Of a stretch of DNA of 64,000 nucleotides, positions 7,682 through 15,512 are shown in pieces. The DNA is from Oscillospiraceae bacterium. GTDB lineage: Bacteria; Bacillota; Clostridia; Oscillospirales; Oscillospiraceae. The position numbers were made by a program, and so were the translations under genes. Under the pieces are notes generated by a model. That model did no database searches and was not told the origin of the DNA. It saw nothing but the letters and a program-made list of their open reading frames with translations. Where the stretch lies: NCBI GenBank assembly GCA_022846075.1, contig AP025582.1:930001-994000 (forward strand), read 5' to 3'. Every line of letters begins with the position of its first letter. Positions within the stretch are counted from its first letter, which is position 1.

Positions 7682-8266
7682 ATGGCAAAGCTGTATTTCC
7701 GTTACGGAGTCATGGGCTCCAGCAAGACGGCCAACGCCCTGATGGTGCGCTACAACTACGAGGAGCGGGGCCAGGACACCCTTCTGGTGAAGCCCTCGGT
7801 GGACCAGCGGGACGGGGCCCGTTTTGTGGCCAGCCGGGCGGGCCTGTCCCACCCCTGCATCTATTTCAGCGACCTCCAGGCCATGCCGGAGCCTGACATC
7901 CAGAAATACGCCTGCGTCATTGTGGACGAGGCCCAGTTCTTGAGCCGGGAAGAGGTCCGCTGGCTCACCCACCTGGTGGACGACCTGAACGTGCCGGTGA
8001 TGTGCTACGGCCTCCGGGCCGACTTCCGGGGTGACCTGTTCCCCGGCTCGGCGGAACTGCTGGCCACGGCGGACATCATTGAGGAGATCAAGACCATCTG
8101 CTGGTGCGGCAAGAAGGCCACCTGCAACGCCCGCTTCGACGACACGGGCCGGGTCCTGAAGGAGGGCGCCCAGGTGGTCCTGGGGGCCAACGACCAGTAC
8201 ATCGGCCTGTGCCGCAAGCACTGGAAGGCCGGGGACCTGGGCCCCGACCACAAGCCCCTGGGCTGA
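7682..8266 (+). CDS. tdk: thymidine kinase (type II)
   Basis: A 194-residue class II thymidine kinase for the salvage of thymidine to dTMP. It shows the P-loop GVMGSSKT, the Walker B-like segment YACVIVDEAQFLSREEV, the lasso-type region near EEIKTICWCGKKATCNAR, and paired metal-binding residues (two cysteines in CWCG..C, then CRKHW). ATG 7682 is preferred to an in-frame GTG at 7670 because AGGTGGAG lies at the right distance. It follows mutY by 46 nt with no terminator between, so the two probably share a transcript. Confidence 0.92.
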   Translation: MAKLYFRYGVMGSSKTANALMVRYNYEERGQDTLLVKPSVDQRDGARFVASRAGLSHPCIYFSDLQAMPEPDIQKYACVIVDEAQFLSREEVRWLTHLVDDLNVPVMCYGLRADFRGDLFPGSAELLATADIIEEIKTICWCGKKATCNARFDDTGRVLKEGAQVVLGANDQYIGLCRKHWKAGDLGPDHKPLG

Positions 8267-8298
8267 GGCCGGGAAGGGCTGTGAATAATCGAGGGTTT

Positions 8299-8326
8299 AG
8301 TACGTCTTAGGCGGATAAGGCGTACT
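8299..8326 (+). other. stem-loop upstream of the DUF5713 gene
   Basis: AGTACG at 8299-8304 and CTTA pair with TAAG and CGTACT at 8321-8326, each arm interrupted by one unpaired base. There is no T-run. It marks the border where base composition changes from GC-rich to AT-rich. Confidence 0.4.
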
Positions 8327-8373
8327 CGATAAATCGGGAGTTGAACAAGATATGTTTTGAAAGGAAAATAACT

Positions 8374-8700
8374 ATGAAAAAGTTTGATGAAAGCTATGTT
8401 TTGATTAAGGATATGGTTGACGATGACTACTATCCTAAATTCCTCGTTGAAAAAATAAGGAATTTGATTTTCCCAGTAATTACTCTGTTGGAGAATGGTG
8501 AAACAGAGGTAAGTGTAATACAGGCGAAACTTGATGAAATGACACTTGCAATCAACGATTTGCAGGAAGAATTTGACGAAAATGATAGCGAAATCGAAAC
8601 CGTGGCACGAGATAGTATTGCGGTTACAATAGGACATATCATGGAGTGGTTTGGTATTGATATTGACATGGAAACGGCACTCCGAGAAAGAGATTGGTAA
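8374..8700 (+). CDS. DUF5713-like protein, AT-rich and probably acquired
   Basis: A 108-residue acidic soluble protein. The segment LQEEFDENDSEIETVARDSI near residues 68-87 and the C-terminal RDW resemble the DUF5713 family. Function is unknown. ATG 8374 is preceded by AAAGGAAAA. The codons are strikingly AT-rich (Lys as AAA, Ile as ATA/ATT) compared with the GC-rich genes on both sides, a sign of recent transfer from a low-GC relative. It is inserted between tdk and uvrC, with a stem-loop on its left side and the uvrC promoter directly on its right. Confidence 0.65.
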   Translation: MKKFDESYVLIKDMVDDDYYPKFLVEKIRNLIFPVITLLENGETEVSVIQAKLDEMTLAINDLQEEFDENDSEIETVARDSIAVTIGHIMEWFGIDIDMETALRERDW

Positions 8701-8710
8701 TTGCGCCTTA

Positions 8711-8739
8711 TTGGTACAAGACGCATGGTAAAGTAAAAT
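8711..8739 (+). promoter_or_regulatory. promoter for uvrC
   Basis: TTGGTA at 8711-8716, a 17-nt spacer and TAAAAT at 8734-8739, 46 nt before the GTG start. Confidence 0.55.
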
Positions 8740-8785
8740 TTGCCCGAAGCGAGGCCCTATGGGGTGAAGTGAGGGAGGTGAGAGA

Positions 8786-10609
8786 GTGACCTTCGATGAA
8801 CTGAAAGAGAAAGCCCACGCCCTGCCGCTGAAGCCGGGCGTGTACATCATGCAGGACAAGCACAACACCGTCATCTACGTGGGCAAGGCCAAGGCCCTGA
8901 AAAACCGGGTGTCCCAGTACTTCGCCAACCTGGCCTCCCACACGGAAAAGACCCGGGCCATGGTGGCCTCCATCGACCACTTCGACGTCATCGTGGCCGA
9001 CTCGGAGTTCGAGGCCCTGGTGCTGGAGAACTCCCTCATCAAGCGCCACCAGCCCCACTACAACATCCTCCTGAAGGACGACAAGGGCTACCCCTACATC
9101 CGCCTGGACGTGAAATCGGACTATCCCCATTTCTCCCTCTCCAACCGAGTGGCGGAGGACGGGGCCCGGTACTTCGGCCCCTATGGGAGCCGGGGGGCCA
9201 CCTGGGCCATCGTGGACGCCCTCCGCGCCGCCCTGCGCCTGCCCTCCTGCCACAAGAAGTTCCCCCGGGACGTGGGCAAGGAGCGCCCCTGCCTCAACTA
9301 CCACATGGGCCTGTGCGACGGCTACTGCCGTCCCGAGATGGACCAGAGCCGCTACCGGGAGGCCATGGACCAGGCCGTCCGTCTGCTGGAGGGCCAGTTC
9401 AAGGAGGTCCAGGCCGACCTGGCCGCCGAGATGGAGCAGGCCGCCGAGGACCTGCGGTTCGAGAAGGCGGCGGAGCTGCGGGACCGCATCCGGGCCATCG
9501 AGCTGCTGGGCAAGCGGCAGAAGGTGGTGGCGGGCTCCCTGGCGGACACCGACGTGGTGGGCTACCACCGGGGGGAGGCCAAAAGTTGCTTCGTGGTCCT
9601 CCACTACGTGGAGGGGGACCTGGCCGCCAAGGACATGGACCTCATCGAGACCCCCATGGAGGGGGAGGAGGGGGAGGCGGTCTCCGCCCTGGTGCGGCAG
9701 TACTATGGTGGCCGGGCCCGCCTGCCCCGGCAAATCCTGCTCCCCTGCGAGCTGGAGGACGAGGTGTCCCTTACCCGGATGCTCTCCGAGGCGGCGGGGC
9801 GGCGGGTGGAGATGGTCACCCCCCAGCGGGGGGCCAAGGTGGACCTCATCCGCCTGGCCAACAAGAACGCCGTGGAGGAGGTGGAGCGGGCCACCTCCCG
9901 GGCCGAGCGGCAGTCCAAGCTGCTGGAGCTGCTGGGGAAGATGCTGGACATGCCCGCGCCCCCCAACCGCATCGAGTCCTACGACATTTCCAACCAGGGG
10001 GCCAGCGACATCGTGGCCTCCATGGTGGTCTACGTGGGGGGCAAGCCCCTCAAGCGGGACTACCGGCGCTTCAAGCTCAAGGACATGGACGGTCCCGACG
10101 ACTACGCCTCCATGGAGCAGGTGTTGACCCGGCGCTTCCAGCGCTACCTGGACGGGGACGAGAAGTTCGCCGACCTGCCCGACGCCCTCTTCATCGACGG
10201 CGGCGAGGAGCACGCCCGGGTGGCCGTGGGGGTGGAGGAAAAGCTGGGGCTCCACATCCCGGTGTTTGGCATGGTGAAGGACGACCGCCACCGCACCCGG
10301 GCCCTGGTGACCCCCGACGGGCGGGAGATCGGCATCCAGCGGGTGCCCGCCGTCTTTGCCCTGGTGGGGCAGATCCAGGAGGAGACCCACCGCTTCGCCA
10401 TCGAGTTCCACCGCCAGCAGCAGTCGGCCCACCTGAAGGGCTCGGAGCTGGACAAGGTGCCCGGGATCGGGCCGGCGAGGAAGACGGCGCTGTTAAAACG
10501 GTTCAAAAGCGTGAAGAATATCAAGGCCGCCTCCCTGTCCGAGCTGGAGGAGGCGGTGGGGAAGGCCACCGGGAAGGTCGTGTACGACTACTTTTCGGAG
10601 AAAAAATAG
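8786..10609 (+). CDS. uvrC: excinuclease ABC subunit C
   Basis: A 607-residue nucleotide excision repair endonuclease that makes the dual incision with UvrB. Domains in order are: a GIY-YIG nuclease (GVYIMQDKHNTVIYVGKAKALKNR, residues 18-41), a cysteine-containing region (CHKKFPRD...RPCLNYHMGLCDGYC), the UvrB-binding UVR motif (DLRFEKAAELRDRIRAIE), the RNase H-like second nuclease (ESYDISNQGASDIVASMV), and tandem helix-hairpin-helix motifs at the C-terminus (LDKVPGIGPARKTALLKRF). It begins with GTG behind GGGAGGTGA. Length is normal for the family. Confidence 0.95.
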   Translation: MTFDELKEKAHALPLKPGVYIMQDKHNTVIYVGKAKALKNRVSQYFANLASHTEKTRAMVASIDHFDVIVADSEFEALVLENSLIKRHQPHYNILLKDDKGYPYIRLDVKSDYPHFSLSNRVAEDGARYFGPYGSRGATWAIVDALRAALRLPSCHKKFPRDVGKERPCLNYHMGLCDGYCRPEMDQSRYREAMDQAVRLLEGQFKEVQADLAAEMEQAAEDLRFEKAAELRDRIRAIELLGKRQKVVAGSLADTDVVGYHRGEAKSCFVVLHYVEGDLAAKDMDLIETPMEGEEGEAVSALVRQYYGGRARLPRQILLPCELEDEVSLTRMLSEAAGRRVEMVTPQRGAKVDLIRLANKNAVEEVERATSRAERQSKLLELLGKMLDMPAPPNRIESYDISNQGASDIVASMVVYVGGKPLKRDYRRFKLKDMDGPDDYASMEQVLTRRFQRYLDGDEKFADLPDALFIDGGEEHARVAVGVEEKLGLHIPVFGMVKDDRHRTRALVTPDGREIGIQRVPAVFALVGQIQEETHRFAIEFHRQQQSAHLKGSELDKVPGIGPARKTALLKRFKSVKNIKAASLSELEEAVGKATGKVVYDYFSEKK

Positions 10610-10636
10610 GGGTTTCCACCTCTGGGAGGTGTACCC

Positions 10637-10685
10637 TCTGGGGGGGGGCCATCTTTTCCACGTGGAAAAGATGGCCCCCCCCAGA
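10637..10685. repeat. 49-nt near-perfect palindrome
   Basis: TCTGGGGGGGGG, CCATCTTTTCC and the self-complementary centre CCACGTGG (10658-10665) are mirrored exactly, apart from one base (nine Gs against eight Cs). It lies 28 nt after the uvrC stop and may also serve as its terminator, although no T-run follows. Confidence 0.6.
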
Positions 10686-10863
10686 CCCCCCAGAAAAGAC
10701 GCCAGGGGGAGAGTTTCGACTCTCTCCCCCTGGACCCCCTCTCAACGACCAGCCAAGGGGGCCTCGGCCCCCTTGTTTGGATTCATCCCCCGGGGCTGTC
10801 CACAAGAGGGGGGATGACCCTGGCCCCTTACTCCGTAACGGGTCCGGGGTTCGGCAGGTCTTA

Positions 10864-10911
10864 GGCTTCCCTTGGGGGAAGCTGTCTGCGAAGCAGACTG
10901 ATGAGGGGAAC
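10864..10911 (+). repeat. dispersed palindromic repeat, copy A
   Basis: Conserved left end GGCTTCCCTTGGGGGAAG, central stem GTCTGC-GAA-GCAGAC and conserved right end TGATGAGGGGAAC. The same layout occurs at 10948, 18071 and 63451. Confidence 0.7.
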
Positions 10912-10947
10912 TTATCGGTTTGGTAGAACCTTTTCCATGTCCCCCAG

Positions 10948-11000
10948 CTCCCCTCATCCGTCAGCCCTTCGGGCTGCCACCTTCCCCCAAGGGGAAGGCT
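10948..11000 (-). repeat. dispersed palindromic repeat, copy B
   Basis: Read on the minus strand: AGCCTTCCCCTTGGGGGAAG, then the stem CAGCCC-GAA-GGGCTG, then CGGATGAGGGG. It is inverted relative to copy A, 36 nt away, so the two copies together can form a larger cruciform. Confidence 0.7.
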
Positions 11001-11326
11001 AAAGACCAACCTTCTGTCAAGTTCACGCCAGCGGCCGAGCGGCGCTAGGAGGACCACGTGTCGCACAGACGCTCCCGCGCTTTTCCCCCTAGCTTTGAGC
11101 AGTAGACCTTCTACTAAAAAGGGAACCTGTGAGCAGGTTTGCCCCCAAGACTTTTCTTTGGGGGTCTGGGGCCGCAGCGTTAAGAAAATGCGCCGGTGGC
11201 GCATTTTTAGCGGAGGCTGGCCGGCTATGCCGGCCAGGCCACCCTTCCCTGAGACCGAAAAGAAATGTCCCCCAGATATACACACGTCCCAACGTGCAAT
11301 CACGCAAAAGAGAAAGGAACATCGCC

Positions 11327-11878
11327 ATGAGAGTCATCACCGGCACGGCCCGGGGCCGCAAGCTCAAGGAGCTCCCCGGCCTGGATACCCGTCCCACCAC
11401 CGACAAGGTGAAGGAGTCCATTTTCAATATCGTCCAGTTCGACGTGGAAGGCCGCCGGGTGCTGGACCTCTTCGCCGGCACCGGACAGCTGGGCATCGAG
11501 GCCCTCTCCCGCGGGGCGGAGCGATGCGTGTTTGTGGACGCCTCCAAGGAAGCCGCCAGGATCATTAAGGAGAACGTCTCCCTCACCGGTTTTGCCGACC
11601 GCGCCCGGGTGACTCAGGGGGACGCCATGTCCTTTCTGACCTCCTGCCGGGAGAAATTTGGTTTGGCCTTTTTGGACCCTCCCTATGCCTCCGACCTGCT
11701 GGATCAGGCTTTGGAGCGTATGGCCGCGATTGACATTATGACGGAAAATGGTATAATCGTCTGTGAAAGCGCCTTGGAAAAGGTGCTGCCCGACCTCTCC
11801 GGCCCCTATGAGCGGGGCCGTGAGTACCGGTACGGAAAGATCAAATTGACACTTTACCGCCGTCAGGCCGGGCTGTAA
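11327..11878 (+). CDS. rsmD: 16S rRNA (guanine(966)-N(2))-methyltransferase
   Basis: A 183-residue SAM-dependent methyltransferase for G966 of 16S rRNA. The start MRVITGTARGRKLK, the SAM-binding motif LDLFAGTGQLGIEALSRGA near residues 45-63 and the catalytic LDPPYA near residue 116 are diagnostic. GAAAGGAACATCGCC precedes the ATG. The open frame extends upstream, but only through the repeat array, and is not used. It begins a run rsmD-coaD-coiled-coil gene; the rsmD/coaD pairing is very common in Firmicutes. Confidence 0.92.
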   Translation: MRVITGTARGRKLKELPGLDTRPTTDKVKESIFNIVQFDVEGRRVLDLFAGTGQLGIEALSRGAERCVFVDASKEAARIIKENVSLTGFADRARVTQGDAMSFLTSCREKFGLAFLDPPYASDLLDQALERMAAIDIMTENGIIVCESALEKVLPDLSGPYERGREYRYGKIKLTLYRRQAGL

Positions 11879-11915
11879 GTTTTTTGGGGCCGGGGCGGGA
11901 AGGACGTGGTTACGT

Positions 11916-12413
11916 ATGAAGACCGCCATCTATCCCGGCAGCTTCGACCCCATCACCCTGGGCCACCTGAACGTGATCAAACGGGCCGCCATGTGCTTTG
12001 ATAAGCTAATCGTCTGTGTCATGGTGAATTCCGAAAAGAAGGATTCCGGCTTTTTTACCCCCGACGAGCGGGTGGAACTGATCCGCCGGGTGGTGGCCAA
12101 GATCCCCAACGTGGAGGTGGACCAGTCCTCCATGCTGGTGGCGGAGTATGCCCGGCAGAAGAGGGCCTGCACGCTGGTGAAGGGGCTGCGGGCAATGTCC
12201 GACTATGAGCAGGAGCTCCAGATGGCCATGATCAACCGCAAGCTGAATCCCCGCCTGGACACCATGTTCCTGCCCTCCAGCGCAAAATACACCTATATCA
12301 GCTCCAGCGTAGTGAAGGAAATGGCGGCCTATGGGGCCGAGCTGACCGATTTTGTCCCCCGGGAGATCATTGGGGATGTGAATGAAAAAATGAAGAGCAG
12401 GAGGAATCTGTGA
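11916..12413 (+). CDS. coaD: phosphopantetheine adenylyltransferase
   Basis: A 165-residue nucleotidyltransferase for the fourth step of coenzyme A synthesis (phosphopantetheine plus ATP to dephospho-CoA). It begins with the signature AIYPGSFDPITLGHLNVI containing the HxGH-type motif (TLGH). It also has KGLRAMSDYEQELQMAMINR and the ATP-binding SSSVVKEMA near the C-terminus. Length is typical (about 160). Its TGA overlaps the next gene's start (TGATG), implying coupling. Confidence 0.95.
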   Translation: MKTAIYPGSFDPITLGHLNVIKRAAMCFDKLIVCVMVNSEKKDSGFFTPDERVELIRRVVAKIPNVEVDQSSMLVAEYARQKRACTLVKGLRAMSDYEQELQMAMINRKLNPRLDTMFLPSSAKYTYISSSVVKEMAAYGAELTDFVPREIIGDVNEKMKSRRNL

Positions 12414-12931
12414 TGGCGACCGGGGTAAACGAACTGCTGGATATGCTTTTTGAAATGATCGACGAGGCGAAGAACGTCCCGCTCTCTTCCGACAAATGTA
12501 TGCTGGAGCGGGACAAGGCCCTGGACCTGATCGACGAGATCCGGGGCCAGTTCCCCATGGAGCTGGCAGAGGCCAAGAAACTGCTGGCCGCCCGCAACGA
12601 CTACCTGGCCTCCGCCAAGCGGGAGGGGGACCTCATCATCCAGCAGGCGGAGGAGAAGGCCAAGCAGATGTTGGCCGAGGACGAGCTGCTGGCCCAAGCC
12701 AAGCAGAAGGGCACCGAGATGCTCCGCCAGGCCGAGGATCGGTCCCGGGAGCTGAAAAAGGCCGCCAATGAGTACTGCGAGGACGCCCTGCGCCGCACCG
12801 AGGAGGCTGTGGCCGAGGCCTACGACGAGATTAAGAAGTCCCGCACCCGTTTCCGGGCGGCGGCGGCCGGCATGTCCGGCGGCTCCGCCGGTCAGAGCCA
12901 GATCTTTGACGCCGCGGCGGAGGAGAACTGA
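12413..12931 (+). CDS. coiled-coil protein downstream of coaD
   Basis: A 172-residue, highly charged protein, mostly predicted coiled coil: Glu/Ala/Lys/Gln-rich heptads from about residue 40 to 140. It ends in a low-complexity Gly/Ser tail. It resembles the short V-type ATPase subunit H-like or DivIVA-like proteins often found after coaD in Clostridia, whose role is not established. AGGAGGAA at 12399-12406 favours ATG 12413 over the GTG three bases earlier. A strong terminator follows. Confidence 0.65.
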   Translation: MATGVNELLDMLFEMIDEAKNVPLSSDKCMLERDKALDLIDEIRGQFPMELAEAKKLLAARNDYLASAKREGDLIIQQAEEKAKQMLAEDELLAQAKQKGTEMLRQAEDRSRELKKAANEYCEDALRRTEEAVAEAYDEIKKSRTRFRAAAAGMSGGSAGQSQIFDAAAEEN

Positions 12932-12943
12932 ACCAGAGCCTCA

Positions 12944-12983
12944 GCGCCCCGCAATACCGAGAGGTATTGCGGGGCGCTTTTTT
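12944..12983 (+). terminator. intrinsic terminator
   Basis: GCGCCCCGCAATACC at 12944-12958 pairs with GGTATTGCGGGGCGC around GAGA and is followed by six Ts. It separates the rsmD-coaD operon from the dcw cluster. Confidence 0.92.
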
Positions 12984-13164
12984 GTCCCAAAGTTTGCCAA
13001 AATACTATATCTAGTTTTGTAAAGGCGAAAACCTTACCGTAAAATGTGTTTTTGCCCTGAAAAGGTGGTTACAAATTGAAAACGAACAAATGTTTTCGTA
13101 GTAAAAACCCGTATATTCCAAGGAAAAAAACTAAAGTTTCGACGAAAAAAATGACAATTAACTA

Positions 13165-13193
13165 TTGCAATTTTGTTACACAGCCTTTATACT
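13165..13193 (+). promoter_or_regulatory. mraZ (dcw cluster) promoter
   Basis: TTGCAA at 13165-13170, a 17-nt spacer and TATACT at 13188-13193, inside an AT-rich stretch (12990-13200) that otherwise holds no gene. The predicted transcript begins near 13200. Confidence 0.7.
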
Positions 13194-13202
13194 AGAAAAC
13201 GT

Positions 13203-13251
13203 AAGTGGAGCAAAGTGGAGTAAAAAACCATGAATGCCCATAAAAGTGGGG
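13203..13251 (+). promoter_or_regulatory. candidate MraZ operator repeats
   Basis: AAGTGGAG occurs at 13203-13210 and again exactly 10 bp later at 13213-13220. A third related copy, AAGTGGGG, is at 13244-13251. MraZ is known to bind direct repeats in its own leader (TGGGN-type in E. coli, AAAGTG-type in mycoplasmas). The position just after the -10 fits autoregulation. Confidence 0.6.
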
Positions 13252-13260
13252 GGAGAGGAC

Positions 13261-13677
13261 ATGACCGGCACATACGAGCATTCCATTGATGCCAAGGGCC
13301 GGCTGTTCATTCCCGCCAAGCTCCGGGAGGAGCTGGGGGTCACCTTTTACCTGGCCATGGGCGTGGACGCGTGCCTCGCCATCTACCCCCAGGAGACCTG
13401 GGACCGCTTCACGGAAAAGTTTGCCTCCCTCCCCATGAGCCAGTCCAAGGCCATGCGCCCCCTCTTCGCCAACGCCGCCAAGTGCGAGCTGGACAGCCAG
13501 GGCCGCATCGTCATCCCCCAGAAGCTGCGCAAGTACGCCAACCTGGACAAGGAGACCGTCATCATCGGCGTCAACGACCGGGCCGAGATCTGGTCCGCCG
13601 AGGCCTGGAATGCCCAGGAGGAGGAAGAGATGACCCCGGAGAAGATGTCGGAGTGCATGGAGGCGCTGGGCTTCTGA
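13261..13677 (+). CDS. mraZ: division/cell wall cluster transcriptional repressor MraZ
   Basis: A 138-residue protein with two AbrB-like swapped-hairpin domains. Each carries the MraZ signature: IDAKGRLFIPAKLREELG near residues 8-25 and LDSQGRIVIPQKLRKYA near residues 77-93. MraZ assembles into rings, binds direct repeats upstream of its own gene and represses the dcw operon. ATG 13261 behind GGGGGAGAGG matches the usual family N-terminus better than the upstream ATG at 13234. Its stop overlaps the rsmH start (TGATG). Confidence 0.93.
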   Translation: MTGTYEHSIDAKGRLFIPAKLREELGVTFYLAMGVDACLAIYPQETWDRFTEKFASLPMSQSKAMRPLFANAAKCELDSQGRIVIPQKLRKYANLDKETVIIGVNDRAEIWSAEAWNAQEEEEMTPEKMSECMEALGF

Positions 13678-14615
13678 TGAGTGAGACGTTTTCCCACCGC
13701 CCGGTGCTGCTGGACGAGTGCATCGAGGGCCTGAACATCCGCCCGGACGGCGTCTACGTGGACGGCACCCTGGGCCGGGCGGGCCATTCCGCCGAGATCG
13801 CCAAACGGCTCACCACCGGCCGGCTCTACTGCATCGACCGGGACCAGGCGGCGCTGGACGCCGCGGTGGACAAGCTGGGACCCTGGATGGACCGGGTGCG
13901 GCTGATCCACGGCAACTTCAATGATTTGGACGAGCTTCTCACGGACGCGGGCGCCCCCGCCGTCCACGGAATGCTCTTTGACTTCGGCGTTTCTTCCCCT
14001 CAGCTGGACGATCCGAGCCGGGGCTTCTCCTACATGCACGACGCCCCGCTGGACATGCGCATGGACCAGACCCAACCCCTGACGGCCCGGGCGGTGGTGA
14101 ACGAGTGGCCCCAAGAGGAGCTGCGGCGCATCCTCTACCAATATGGGGAGGAGCGGTATGCCCCCGCCATTGCGGCGGCCATCGTCCGGGCCAGGGGACA
14201 AGCCCCCATCGAGACCACCCTCCAGCTGGTGGACGTGATCCGTTCCGCCATGCCGCCGCAAGCCCTGCGGGAGAAGCAGCACCCCGCCAAGCGGACCTTC
14301 CAGGCCGTGCGCATCGCCGTCAACGACGAGCTGACGGCGGCCGAGCGGGTCATCGGGCAGGCGGTGCCCCGGCTGGCTCCGGGGGGAAGGCTGTGCATCA
14401 TCACTTTCCACTCCCTGGAGGACCGGATCGTGAAAACGGGCTACGCCGCCCTGGCCAAGGGCTGTACCTGCCCCCCGGACTTCCCGGTGTGCGTGTGCGG
14501 CAAGACTCCGGCCATCCGGCTGGTGAACAAAAAGCCCATCCTCCCCGGCGAGGCGGAGCTGGCGGAAAACCCCCGCGCCCGCAGCGCCAAGCTGAGGATC
14601 GCGGAAAAGCTGTAA
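13677..14615 (+). CDS. rsmH: 16S rRNA (cytosine(1402)-N(4))-methyltransferase
   Basis: A 312-residue SAM-dependent methyltransferase (MraW). It opens with HRPVLLDECIEGL, then the SAM-binding region YVDGTLGRAGHS, the segment LFDFGVSSPQLDDPSRGFSY, RRILYQYGEERYAPAIA and the C-terminal CIITFHSLEDRIVK. All are hallmarks of RsmH, which acts with RsmI on C1402 of the ribosomal P-site. It overlaps mraZ by 1 nt. Length matches the family (about 310). Confidence 0.95.
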   Translation: MSETFSHRPVLLDECIEGLNIRPDGVYVDGTLGRAGHSAEIAKRLTTGRLYCIDRDQAALDAAVDKLGPWMDRVRLIHGNFNDLDELLTDAGAPAVHGMLFDFGVSSPQLDDPSRGFSYMHDAPLDMRMDQTQPLTARAVVNEWPQEELRRILYQYGEERYAPAIAAAIVRARGQAPIETTLQLVDVIRSAMPPQALREKQHPAKRTFQAVRIAVNDELTAAERVIGQAVPRLAPGGRLCIITFHSLEDRIVKTGYAALAKGCTCPPDFPVCVCGKTPAIRLVNKKPILPGEAELAENPRARSAKLRIAEKL

Positions 14616-14770
14616 AAATGTGTGTGTGAAGATCCCCCAAAACCAGCCAAGAGCCCGGCGAAGCGGGTCCGGGCTGGGGCGGAGGGGCAACGGAGCGAAC
14701 GAGCCCCTTCGCCTTGCGAAGGTGGGGCGATACGAAGTTTGCCACGACGAGAGAACGGAGTGACGCAAAG
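14616..14770. other. hairpin-rich spacer inside the dcw cluster
   Basis: 155 nt without a gene. It holds GC-rich stems: AGCCCGG against CCGGGCT near 14651-14675, GGGGC against GCCCC near 14685-14708, and CTTCGC against GCGAAG near 14707-14721. There is no T-run, so termination is not expected. Such an interruption is unusual in a compact operon. Confidence 0.45.
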
Positions 14771-15310
14771 ATGGCCAGTGCCGCGAAGCGCAGACCCTAT
14801 GACCCCTATCGGAACATCAGCTATGCCTATGACGGCTCTGCCGCCCGGGTACTGGAGCGGGAGGAAGTCCTCCAGCCCCGCCCCCAGGTGCGTCCCCGCC
14901 GCCAGACCGTGGCCCGTCCCAAGGTCAAGGTCCGGGAGGCCGGCTATGTCTCCCTCTTCGCGGTCAGCGGCTTTGCCGCCGTGGCGGCCCTTGCGGTGCT
15001 CATCCTCATGAGCTTTGTCCAGCTTTCCACCATTTCCAGTTCGGTGGTGAGCCTGGACAGCGAGATGACCCGGCTGCGCAGCGAGGAAGCCACCCTGCGG
15101 GCCCGCTATGAGCTGGCCTATGACCTGGGCGCTATCGAGAGCGCCGTGACCGCCGACGGCTCCATGAGCCGCCCCCAGTCCAGCCAGATGGTCTATGTGG
15201 ACCTGACCGAGCCGGACAGCGTGGTGGTCTATGACCGGGGCGAAGAGGTCACCGGCGGCTTCGTGGACGGAGTCCAGGAGATCATCCAAAACGTGTTGGC
15301 ATATTTCTAA
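14771..15310 (+). CDS. ftsL: FtsL-like cell division protein
   Basis: A 179-residue bitopic membrane protein. A basic, Arg/Pro-rich cytoplasmic N-terminus (about 60 residues) precedes one membrane segment near residues 60-80. A coiled-coil region follows (LDSEMTRLRSEEATLRARYELAYDLG). Sequence identity to FtsL is low, as is usual. The call rests on topology and on its place between rsmH and the transpeptidase gene. It is expected to join FtsQ(DivIB) and FtsB(DivIC) in the divisome. The tail contains SMSRPQSSQMVYVDL and a short amphipathic end. GGAG ten bases before ATG 14771 supports the start. Confidence 0.75.
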   Translation: MASAAKRRPYDPYRNISYAYDGSAARVLEREEVLQPRPQVRPRRQTVARPKVKVREAGYVSLFAVSGFAAVAALAVLILMSFVQLSTISSSVVSLDSEMTRLRSEEATLRARYELAYDLGAIESAVTADGSMSRPQSSQMVYVDLTEPDSVVVYDRGEEVTGGFVDGVQEIIQNVLAYF

Positions 15311-15392
15311 GGTGGAGCGTCATATATTGCGCTGAGGACCCTGAAAGAGAGAAAAGCGGGCCGCTGACCCTACCGCGGCTCAAAGAGAGGAG

Positions 15393-15422
15393 GGCGTAAG
15401 AAAAGGATTTTTCTTACGCCCT
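15393..15422 (+). other. hairpin between ftsL and the pbp gene
   Basis: GGGCGTAAGAAA pairs with TTTCTTACGCCC. The stem itself ends in Ts but no T-run follows, so it may be a weak terminator or an RNA processing/stability element. Confidence 0.45.
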
Positions 15423-15461
15423 TCAGCGTTGATCCACAGGGGGCGGGAACGCCCGACTTAC

Positions 15462-15512
15462 GGCCAGACACGCGCTGGCGGCGTTATCGCTTTTGCCGGC
15501 GCGTGTCTGGCC
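15462..15512 (+). other. long hairpin in the pbp leader
   Basis: GGCCAGACACGCGC at 15462-15475 pairs exactly with GCGCGTGTCTGGCC at 15499-15512, with further GGC/GCC pairing inside. It ends 63 nt before the pbp start codon. Confidence 0.5.

Larger units (their letters stand above)
10610..11326. other. 717-nt non-coding region packed with inverted repeats
   Basis: No gene is supported here. The region is a series of GC-rich hairpins. They are: the 49-nt palindrome at 10637-10685; CCAGGGGGAGAG against CTCTCTCCCCCTGG near 10702-10735; AAGGGGGC against GCCCCCTT near 10755-10773; TCATCCCCC against GGGGGATGA near 10784-10818; the two dispersed-repeat copies at 10864 and 10948; and, from 11120 to 11250, AACCTG/CAGGTT, CCCCCAAGA/TTTGGGGG, AAATGCGCC/GGCGCATTT and CTGGCCGGC/GCCGGCCAG. 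The GCGC stem with its T-run can terminate transcription upstream of rsmD. Confidence 0.6.

Noticed and set aside
10610-11326. Possible CRISPR array or tandem repeat locus
   Set aside because: The repeats are palindromic and differ from one another, with no regular spacing or constant repeat unit, and no cas genes occur in the window.
14616-14770. Possible tRNA or small RNA gene between rsmH and ftsL
   Set aside because: Only local hairpins are present; no cloverleaf, T-loop consensus or CCA end, and no promoter or T-run that would define an RNA gene.
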